DNA of 64,000 bases, from the NCBI GenBank assembly GCA_014529385.2, contig CM043969.1, positions 29,842,946 to 29,906,945 on the forward strand, given 5' to 3'. Both the position numbers and the translations under genes were made by a program. A model generated the notes under the pieces. That model saw only the letters and a program-made list of their open reading frames with translations. It was not told the origin of the DNA and did no database searches. The stretch is from Adiantum capillus-veneris. Taxonomy: Eukaryota > Streptophyta > Polypodiopsida > Polypodiales > Pteridaceae. Of the stretch, positions 45,212 to 54,863 are shown piece after piece. The first letter of the stretch is position 1; every line of letters starts with the position of its first letter.

Positions 45212-48200
45212 ATGGCTGACAACAACAACACAGATGTGTTCAAGATGTTTGCTGCTGAGGACAGGTTGGATGGGGACAACTACCCTATGTGGGCTTATAT
45301 GATGCAACATGTTCTTGTGTCAAAAGGTGTCTGGAACATTGTGCAGGGCATTGATGTACGTCCTGGTTCTGAAGATGTAGGCGATGTTGAGGATGTTGCA
45401 GGTCTTGCTGCAAGGATTGCAGCTGTTAGAGTTGTTTTGCCTACGGCAGAACAAGCTCGTTGGGATGCTAAGGATACACAGGCTCATGCATTGATTGCGT
45501 TGTCTGTGAAGCGCACCATTATTCCTCACATCCGTTCAGCAAAATCTGCAAAACAGGCTTGGGATATTCTAGCAGGTCTTTATGCAAGCCGCAATGAGGC
45601 TAAAATTGCTTTGCTGCATAAAGAGCTAGAGTCCAAGATTATGCATGAGGAAGATGATATGGACACTTTCCTTTCTAGTGTCAAGGATCTCAATGAGCAA
45701 CTCATTTGTGCAGGTGAAGTCATTTCGGACAGTTCCCTTGTGCAGACTGTTCTTGATGCCTTACCAGATTCCTACCAGACTTTTGCTAGTACTTGGAGAC
45801 TCATGACCCAAGGAAATCCTGAAGTTGTCAAGTTTAATGCATTATGCACATTGCTGTTGCAAGAGTCACTTTCTAGAAAAAACAGGACTAGGCAGCGTGC
45901 AGTTGAACAGGCTTTTATTGCTTCTCAAAGAAAGGGTGGTAACAGTAATGCAGCCACTTCTTATGGTTCTGCTGCGAGTGGCAAAAATTCTGTTCCTAAT
46001 GCTTCTGGTGGCAGCATTTCGTCTGGAAATTCTGGTGATAAGGGCAAAAAGAAGATGCGTTGCCATTATTGTAAAGCCAATGATCACTTGATCAAGTCGT
46101 GCCCTAAGTTGAAGGCCAAAGAGGCTAAGAAGAAAGAGGGTGGTTCCACTGCAAATGCTGGTTCCACTACAAATGCAGCCATTGTTGAGTCTTCTGTGAA
46201 AGGAGATTGTGATGCTGATGTTGATGCAGAATGGGCTTTTAGCGCAGAGTGCATTTACAATCCTGCTGTCCATGATGCATGTTTGTCAGTTGCTGCAGAT
46301 TCACATGTGTGGTATTTCGACAGTGGTGCTACAAAGCACATTACCTCACATCGTGACTTGTTTACCTCTCTCAAGTCTGTCCCTCATGGGAATTCAGTCA
46401 CTTGTGCCAACAACGCCTCTTATCCAGTTCAGGGAGTTGGAAAGATTGTGCTCACTGCTGCTAATGGCAGTTCCTTCACACTTGTTGATGCACTTTATGT
46501 ACCTGGGATCAAGAAGAATCTCTTGTCTGTATCCGCACTTGCTAGACTTGGACTTGTAGTCAAATTTGTGGATGACAGATGTACAGTTCATGATCTCAGT
46601 TTTGGTGATGAAATTGTTGCATCTGGGCTTTTGTGCCGTGGGCTGTATAAGCTCACTTTGTATGACAAGTGTGGACAAAATTTTGCAAATGCTGTTGCAG
46701 ATTCAAGGGCTATTTCAGATGCAAAACTTTGGCATGCACGTTTTGGTCATCTGAATTTTGCCAGTTTGCTGCGTTTGCAGAAATCTGATATGGTTGCTTC
46801 TTTGCCGCCTCTTGAAGCACCTGTCAAACATGTTTGTGAAGGCTGTATTCTGGGTAAAATGCAGCGTTCTAAGTTTCCAAAGGATGGTTCAGTTAGGGCC
46901 ACATGCAGGTTGCAGCTTGTGCATAGTGATGTTTGTGGGCCCATGCAAACTCCGTCCTTGGGCAATTACCTATACTTCGTGACTTTGATTGATGATTACT
47001 CCAGGCATGCATGGGTATTTCCGCTTAAAGCGAAGTCCGAAGTTTTTATGTGCTTCAAACAATTTTTGGCTATGGCTGAAAATGTCTCAAAATGTACTAT
47101 GGGCACCCTCCGTTCCGATCGAGGGGGGGAGTATATGTCTCATGAATTTAATGCATTTCTGGCTAGTCGTGGGATAAAACACCAATGTACAGTGCCTTAT
47201 ACACCTCAGCAAAATGGTGTTGCTGAGAGGAAAAACAGGTCACTAACGGAAATGGCACGATGTATGGTCAAAAGTCAAGCTTTGCCGCATTCTTTTTGGC
47301 TTGAGGCCATCATGTGTGCCACTTATGTACTTAACAAGTGTCCTACGAAAGCTTTGCAATCTATTACTCCATATGAAGCATGGCATGATAGAAAGCCTTC
47401 TATTGAGCACATGCGTGTTTTTGGCTGTTTGGCATATGCTTTGGTGCCACAAGTGCAGCGCAGAAAATTGGATGATAAGGCTGTCAAATGTATTTTTGTT
47501 GGTTATAGTGCTGAAAGCAAAGGTTACAGGTTGTATCATCCGCAAACAAAACGTATTCTGGTTTCACGGGATGTAGTGTTTGTGGAAGACTCTGTTCAGG
47601 CCTTGCTGTCATGTACTAGAGACAGTAATGTAAGCTCACAGGACATTTATGACACTTTGTTGCCTCTTTTCAGTGGTGGAAATACGAATGTAAGTTCCAA
47701 TGAGGTAAATGTACAGCCTATGGGGGTTTCTGAAAATGTTTTAGAATAGCCTATTACTGATGCAAATGTACATGATGTACTTGATGAGGAAAGGGCTGAA
47801 AATGAGCAGGCTAGAGGTATGCCAAAATGGCTGGTGCACACTTTGCGTGACAGTAAATTGGATGCACCTTTATCTAGCCGTACTCGTTCAGGCTCTCGCC
47901 ATGCATCTTATGCATCAGATTGTTATGCTTTGGTTGTGTCTAGTTTACATGATGTTGAGGAGCCTCTGTCTTTTGATGAAGCACAAAATTCAGAAAATTG
48001 GATTGCTGCCATGAAATCAGAATATGATGCACTTATAGAGAATGACACATGGACTTTATGTGATTTGCCTCCTGGCAAAAAGGCCATTGGTACGAAGTGG
48101 GTTTACAAGTTGAAACGCAAGCCGGATGGTGAGATCGATCGCCATAAGGCTCGACTTGTTGCAAAGGGTTATGCACAACAAAAAGGCATAGATTATGAAG

Positions 48201-49498
48201 AGACTTTTGCTCCCACTTGTCGTATGACTACTGTGCGTTTTCTATGTGCATTGGCAGCTCATTTTGGTTGGGATGTACATCAATCAGACATTGTTACTGC
48301 TTTCTTGAATGGTGACATATTTGAGGAAGTTTATGTAACGCACCCTCGCGGTTTTGTCATAAAAGGACAAGAGGACAAAGTGTGCAAATGTAAGAAGGCT
48401 TTGTATGGGTTGAAGTAATCTCCTCGTGCTTGGTATGAGAAAGCTGACACTCATTTGGTTAAACGAGGCTTTCGTAAAAGTCCAACAGAAAGCACATTGT
48501 ATGTAAAGCGTGAGGATGATGTATTTCTCATTGTGGTTCTTTATGTTGATGATTTGCTGATCACTGGACCAAATGAGAGACATATTGCTGAATTTAAGGC
48601 TGATTTGAATGCTACTTTCAAGATGAAAGATTTGGGGCTGTTGCATCATTACTTGGGTATACAGTTTAAGCAGTGTGATGGTGGTATTGCCTTGTGTCAG
48701 AAAAGTTACATAGACACATTGCTATGTAAGTTTGGACTTGAGGATTGCAAACCTATTGCCACTCCCATGGAAACAGGTTTGAAGTTGAGTCTACATGATG
48801 CTGGCGATCCTGCTGATGTCACTCTTTATAAAACTGCTGTTGGCTGCCTCATTTATGTATGCAACACGAGGCCAGATATTCAGTTTGCAGTCTCACAGGT
48901 CAGTAGATTTATGCATAGCCCAGGGTCTAAGCATTGGCAGGCTGTCAAGAGGATTTTCCGCTACCTTAGTGGCACTTTACTTCTTGGCTTGTTTTATCCC
49001 AAGGGGGGATCATTGCCGCCAGACTTACATGATTTTTCGGACTCAGATTGGGCTGGTTGTTTTGACACGCGAGTGTCCACAAGTGGTTTTTGTTTCATGC
49101 TTGGCAGTTCATGTATATCATGGTTGAGCAAGAAGCAACCTACTGTGGCCACTTCGAGTTGTGAGGCTGAGTACAGGGCAGTCTTCACAGCTGCGGTTGA
49201 GTATGTATGGCTCAGATGCCTTATGGCTGACTTGGGTGTTGGACAGGACACTGCCAACACTATCTACACTGACAGTCAGAGCGCATTGGCAGTTGCGAGG
49301 AACCCAGTTTTTCATGCTCGCACAAAGCACATTGAGGTGCATTACCACTATGTCAGGGAGAGGCTCTCAACAGGAGAGATCAGCTTGGCTTATGTGCCAA
49401 CACAGGACAACCTTGCAGATCTTTTCACAAAGGCATTGTCTCGTGAGAAGCTTGAAGCTTTCCGCAAAGCTTTGGGCTTACTCCCCTTTGTGGACTGA
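45212..49498 (+). pseudogene. Copia-2 gag-pol polyprotein, two premature stops
   Basis: One frame of about 1,428 codons from ATG 45212 (CCATGG context; MADNNNTDVFKMF) to TGA 49498. Gag occupies the first about 280 residues; knuckle CHYCKANDHLIKSC at about 46061. Protease WYFDSGATKHIT near 46312. Integrase: LWHARFGHLNF, CEGCILGK, VHSDVCGPM, LIDDYSRHAWVF, LRSDRGGEY, QQNGVAERKNR. RT: WVYKLKRKPDGEI, YVDDLLITG at about 48542. RNase H: SDSDWAGC, TSSCEAEYRAV, TDSQSALAVARNP. TAG at 47747 and TAA at 48416 stand where Copia-1 has CAG and CAA, so both are C-to-T changes. All visible catalytic residues are present. It would copy only in trans, or through readthrough. Confidence 0.95.
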
Positions 49499-49561
49499 TC
49501 CTGTCCTCAGGGCATGGCACTTCCCTTTACTCATGTGCCAGCTCTCGTTCACCGCATCACT

Positions 49562-49573
49562 CCAGGGGGGATT
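49562..49573 (+). other. Copia-2 polypurine tract
   Basis: CCAGGGGGGATT directly before the 3' LTR; primes plus-strand synthesis. Confidence 0.8.
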
Positions 49574-49800
49574 TGTTACCATATACATGTGGTAGTGATG
49601 TGTGTGAACACACTAGGACCGCCGGGGCATTTTTTCCTTCTTTAGGAGGTTTTTTCCCCCGTGCATTGTATATACGCCCATCACTCTAGGGCTATCTATC
49701 TTTCCATTGCACACTAAGTAACACACTCTCTATTGTGTGCCTTGAGCTTCCTTCGTCTTCTCCAAGCTGTGTGTGTTTCTCTGCAACCCTAATTCCAACA
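49574..49800 (+). repeat. Copia-2 3' LTR
   Basis: 227 bp; differs from the 5' LTR at three sites (ACTAT/ACCAT, TCCCTC/TCCTTC, GTGCTTT/GTGCCTT), all C/T differences. Confidence 0.96.
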
Positions 49801-50720
49801 GAATTTGGTGGCCTACATTGCACATGGATGCCGATGAGTTTGTAAAGCGTTGTGATGCGTGTCAACGCACCAAGATACCAATAAAAAGATTTGAGATTCC
49901 ATTAAGGCCAATGATGGGGGCAAGGGCATTTGCAAAATGGGGCATTGATTTTGTAGGACCTATATCACCCCCTGCATATCGCACCCATACCCAATATATC
50001 ATTGTGGCTACGGACTATCTCACAAAATGGGTCGAAGCCAAAGCAACACAAAAAGCTGATGCACGCACCACGACTTAATTTTTGTATGAGAATGTTTTTG
50101 TCGTTACGGGCTACCAATAGAAATTGTCAGTGACCGTGGAACACACTTCCTCAATGAAGTCATTGAATATCTACTAGAGGAATTCATGGTCATACATAGG
50201 AAATCAGCACCATACCATCCACAGGCCAATGGGCAAGCTGAGGCCACAAATAAAACACTATGCACGGTTCTCACTAAAATAGTGTCAGCATCAAGAACCG
50301 ATTGGGATCAACAGCTACACTCAACACTATGGGCATACAGGGTAGCTTACAAAACATCAATAGGAACAACACCATACAACATGGTGTTTGGGCTAAATGC
50401 TATACTACCTATAGAGTTTTTAATCCCCACTCTACAAGTAGCAACAAGCTTGGAAGGGGCAGGGCATGAACTCTCTTCACGAATTAATGATCTTGAAAAG
50501 CTAGATGAACTCCGCTTACGAGATGTCGCTTCAATCTATGCTAAAAAGAGAAGACAAAAGGAATTTTTTGACAAACATGTGCGTACCAAAGAGTTCAAAA
50601 CAGGTGATTACATACTTGTTTATACCTTGAAGCAACATGCCAAGAAACTTAAAAAGCGAGGGATGGGACCATTTGTGATTCATGATCTATCACAAAGTGG
50701 AGCTGTCAAGCTTGCTACAT
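49801..50720 (+). pseudogene. Gypsy-A integrase: end of zinc module 2, core and C-terminal domain
   Basis: Resumes at [21 protein letters not shown]. The core has [25 protein letters not shown], then a TAA and a frameshift near 50100, SDRGTHF, and NGQAEATNKTL (D-D-E). The C-terminal part runs KTGDYILVYT-like to GPFVIHDLSQSGAVKL and NWISGCQLRRYLLP. No chromodomain follows. The reading matches the Gypsy-A sequence before Copia-2 exactly at the TSD. Confidence 0.92.
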
Positions 50721-52060
50721 TAGCAGGTGAAGAAATGCCAAACTGGATTAGTGGGTGTCAACTGAGGAGATATCTTCTACCCCTCACACAGGAGGTTCTC
50801 CAACAAATTCATCAAGGAAAGCAAAGAATGAAGGAAAAAGAGAGAGTACGGGAGGAAGCTCAAGATGAAGCACAAGAACGCATTGCAAAAAGACGGCTTC
50901 TACGACAACAACAACAAAGTAAACCACCATTGAGAATCAATGCCATTCAACTGATGAACTTGGAGGAGGAAACAGTAGAGCCAACAATTACAGTCAAAGT
51001 GGGCAACAATCAAGTTGAATCAACAGCCTTGCTTGATTCGTGTGCTCAAGCAAATTTGATCTCTTACGGATAATACCAACAGATCAAAGACACATATCAA
51101 CTTTATCCTACCTCCCAAGTGCTGGAAAGTAGCACATCACACCCATTGAAAACATTAGGATGGACTATATTGCATGTACAGCTACATCAATATATTTACC
51201 CACAAAAATTCTATGTGGTGACAGATGAAAGCACACAACACCTAATGATGCTAGGGCAACCTTGGCAAAAAGCATACAATGTCCAGATAGACTGGAAAGC
51301 AAAGGCGGTCAAAATTCAGCACGAACATGAACAACAGGTGATAGATTTTGCTCAAAAATACCATCATGATCAACTGCAAGCCATGCAATCACAGGCAACA
51401 GAGACAAAAGAACAAATACCATCAAAGACCACCATGAAACCTGAGACCAACAACCAGGTAAAAGCCAACCATGCTAATCACAGAAAACTGAAGTCACTGG
51501 CCACAATGCAAAAATCTAGGCTACCAAAACAAGGTAAACGAGTATGGATGTGGAAGGATAGAAATGCAATGGCGGAAAAAAAACAATGTAACAACCGGAT
51601 TCCAACAAAGCAGACGGTGCAACCCAAAACCAAGGTCATAAAACAGATATGGATCCCAAAGAAAATGCTTAGCCATAACCAAAATATCACTCACATTTGG
51701 ATACCAAAGCAAAAGCCAAAAGAAATCCCTATGGTACAAGCAACAATGGAAAGCAGACATCTGCACGTCAACAAGGAGAACCGATATATGTGGATACCGA
51801 TGACAGAAAAACCAGTGGCAAACAAGAAAGTGCCAAACCATCTACAAAAGTCGGCAGCACCAAACTACCAATGGAAAGCCAAGGCCATAAGGCCCATAGC
51901 TATCACATCCCAGCCAATTCTATCCTCAGAAACAGCTATGACTCAATCAACCGTGTCGGCAAAGCAATTGCCTCTTGCCAAAAAGACAATTAAACATAGA
52001 GCAGTAGAGTTACAGCTGCTACTTGCAAAGAAAGCAAGAAGCCTCGACGGCGAATTCTAA
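50721..52060 (+). pseudogene. Gypsy-A post-integrase region: retropepsin-like domain and basic WIPK tail
   Basis: Continues in the integrase frame (50186-52060, one TAA at 51071). After a Lys/Glu/Gln-rich linker comes TITVKVGNNQVESTALLDSC, AQANLISYG, then LGWTILHVQLHQYIYPQKFY, VVTDESTQHLMMLGQPW and AYNVQIDWKAKAVKI. The layout (strand, D-S-x, second strand, LGxPW loop) is that of a retropepsin, with DSC in place of DSG. The remaining about 230 residues are very basic and carry the repeated words QIWIPKKM, HIWIPKQK, YMWIPMTEK and a related VWMWKDR. Function unknown. The domain could be a degenerate protease kept as a structural or RNA-binding tail. Confidence 0.72.
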
Positions 52061-53841
52061 TAAGCATCTTGCTTATTTCCTTCTCTTGCACATCATTAAT
52101 TTTTCCATGCATTGCCCGGGTATGCATAAAATAGGGCCACATTAATCGGCCAGGATTAGCACAACTTTTTCAACCTATGCACGACACATACTCCAAGGTG
52201 AAACCTTGTCATCCGGGAGGACTCCGACTAGGAGGGGGGGAGGCATTTCTCAATGCGGAACCAATAACAGAAACAACAAAAAAGGGCATGAGTTTTGGCT
52301 ATTTTAAGGGTTGACGTTTGATTGCGAAATTTTCTGGAGTAACCCAAGTATATATGCCCTTATACAGCATGAAGCTACAGGTATAGGAGGCCAAACACAA
52401 AATCAAGCCCCTAGGTGTGTGTATATAAGTAGAAATAGCCATTTTTCAGGCAAAATATTGGTAAAACGGAGAAATCCGGCCATAAAAATTGCATGTGAGT
52501 GTATATAATGTGTTGCAATGATGTTTGTGATCTATTATGATTTTTGGAAATTTTCTGGGTTTGATTTTCTATTTTCCTTTTAATTTTGCTAATTTTCGGC
52601 AGAAAAACTTCAAAAATACAAAAAGCAGGTGAAAAACAGTCGTAATGAAAAAAAACAAATATGGGGATGACCATTGACTAAAGGACAACCTATGGTACAG
52701 TGGGGGTGCAATTATGAGACTAGAGCGGAAAGTGTGTTTTGGCCAGGTTTTGACCGAAATGACAAATTTCTGGTAAACAGGGCAAATGGAGTCCAAATCA
52801 AGAAATTTTTGAGCCTAAACTGCATCTCGTAGAAAGATAGGAGCACATGTCAAAATTCATGAAAAATGGTTCGGGGACCTCCATCATAAGAAATTTCCAC
52901 CCCATTTTTAGCTCATTCTCACTATTGACCTTGTGGAGAGAGCTTCTGCCACCTAGAGCGGATCGACCTTCCAGCAGCTTCTATGATGCGCACGTCTACC
53001 CGACCAGCTCCAGAAATGAGAGGTAGGCTCACCACCTTGAGCTTTTCGCGCATGTTTGTCATTATGTCGCGAAAACTAGCGTAGAGGTCACACACAAAGC
53101 GAGCGATAGAGACCTACAAGAAGAGACGGCGGCCTAACGGCTAACCCAAAAGAAACAAGACTTCATTGGCAGCTTACCCTAGTCTAGGAGACCAGTCCTG
53201 GATAGCCAAAGGCAGTGGGAAACCATCGGGAAAAACCCTAATTCCCGAAAACCCGCAAGAGGCCACCAAATGGGAAATCGGCGAATCGGCGACCAAATGC
53301 TACCAAAATTTATGGGTAGGAGCATCTCGACATGCTCGACAAGTCCATATGACCCGCATGACCAAAAAGTGACCTGAAGCGGCACTAAACCTCAGAAACG
53401 GCATCAGACACACAAAGCGTCAAAAGGCACTTGCGGCCAAACTGCAAGTCCGTTTGCCACCAAACTTCACGAGCGGCTTTCCTAGACCATCAACAACCAA
53501 GTCCTATGGTGGTAGACCACCACAAATCTTCAAAGGTATGTAAATGCAACCACGGGTGCGTCTAGAGCGACAAATTGCCAAATGGAGCTCCGGTGAAGCC
53601 AAAGTCGACAAAAACCATACGGCAAGGATCCCCAAGGGATTGGGAAGCTATGGAGACCAACATCGAGAAATTTCATCGCCAAAAAGCACTCCAAAAGTCA
53701 GAAAATGGCTCGGAGGCTCCGAAGTCCACACAGGGAGTTATACTCTATCCATTTGACTTTTTTGTTGAAATTAGGCTCAAAAGGGACTTAGGGGGGCAAA
53801 GGGCAAGCACTGGGAGCACTAACACTGAAAAAATCATCAAG
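52061..53841 (+). other. Gypsy-A non-coding spacer after pol, with an internal polypurine tract
   Basis: No ORF with recognisable motifs. GACTAGGAGGGGGGGAGG near 52225-52242 is a polypurine tract resembling the terminal one at 58334-58350. GC content rises around 52900-53750. Nothing else was identified. Confidence 0.7.
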
Positions 53842-54699
53842 AGACATCCTATGCGTAGGATGTCTCAAAGGCACTTTTTGGTACAAAACCCAACAATTTT
53901 TGTCATGCACATGTTCTGAATGACATTTACAAGCCCTACACCAAGTTTCATCACATTTGGACCAGATTTGACCTCATATGCATGGAAAAACGCAAAGTTA
54001 GGGCATAGAGGCAATAATGGGCCATTGACCTACCAAATCTTGTCCAAATTTCATGAAACTTGCACAACACATTCACATACACATCAGCAAACCATCTGTG
54101 TGGTCAGGGATTAAAAATGATGAATTAGACATCCTACGTGTAGGATGTCTAATGGACGTTTTTGGCATGGAAGGGAAGTTTTGTCATTCCAGATTTAATT
54201 ACCTCATCAACAAGAGCCCATATGTCAAGTTTGAAGCCATTCTAATCACTTTTGACCCCCAACACCTTCAAGATACACTTTTTGATCCCAAAAACACCTA
54301 ACAGAGCCCTATAGGCATCAAATCTTATCCAAATTCAAATCCAAGAACATGGCCATGCTCCATAGGCCAATGACAACCCAAAGAACAAGTTTCATGCAAT
54401 TCTGAAGAAAAAGACATCCTACGCGTAGTATGTCTTCAGCACATATTTAGCCTTCTGTGCAAGAAATGACATCATAGGAGCCAATACCATGATGCATTGA
54501 GCCCATTTACCAAGTTTCAACCCATTTGGACATCAATCTACCCAAATTGTGACCTAAAGCCTAAATCAGCCCAGAAATCAACTTTTTGACATCCAAATTC
54601 AAATCCAAGCTTATAACCATGTTCCATGAGCCTTACACTACCTACATGTCAAGTATAAACGAATTCTGAAGAAAAAGACATCCTACGCGTAGGATGTCT
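53842..54699. repeat. Array of four dyad sites at about 285-bp spacing (R1-R4)
   Basis: Sites at 53842-53865 (centre TGCG), 54127-54150 (centre CGTG), 54412-54435 (centre CGCG, one arm change GGATG to GTATG) and 54676-54699 (perfect). Spacings are 285, 285 and 264 bp. Flanking DNA repeats in diverged form, with ACCAAGTTTCA, CATTTGGA and TTCTGAAGAAAAAGACATCC as shared words. The leader copy L3 has the same TTCTGATGAAAAAGACATCC flank, so the two arrays are related. Confidence 0.93.
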
Positions 54700-54863
54700 A
54701 GATGGAATTTTTTGGCCAGATTTGCACTGTGAGCACATGCACAGCTTCACAAGTTCCTTTTAAGCTAAATTTCAATTTTCAAGTCATTTGGATAAGTAAA
54801 ACTCAGTTTCGCAGCTAATATGGAAAAAACGCTAACTTTGGATTACTGAGTGCAACAGGATCT

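Larger units (their letters stand above)
44614..49800 (+). mobile_element. Copia-2: young, nearly intact Ty1/copia element
   Basis: 5187 bp with 227-bp LTRs that differ at only three positions, a perfect 5-bp TSD, PBS, one long gag-pol frame and a polypurine tract. It sits inside the integrase zinc region of Gypsy-A. Only two nonsense codons separate it from a full-length polyprotein. Confidence 0.97.

Noticed and set aside
51119-52060. Independent gene downstream of Gypsy-A integrase
   Set aside because: Same frame as 50186-51073, separated by a single TAA, and inside the LTR pair; it is the tail of the Gypsy-A polyprotein.
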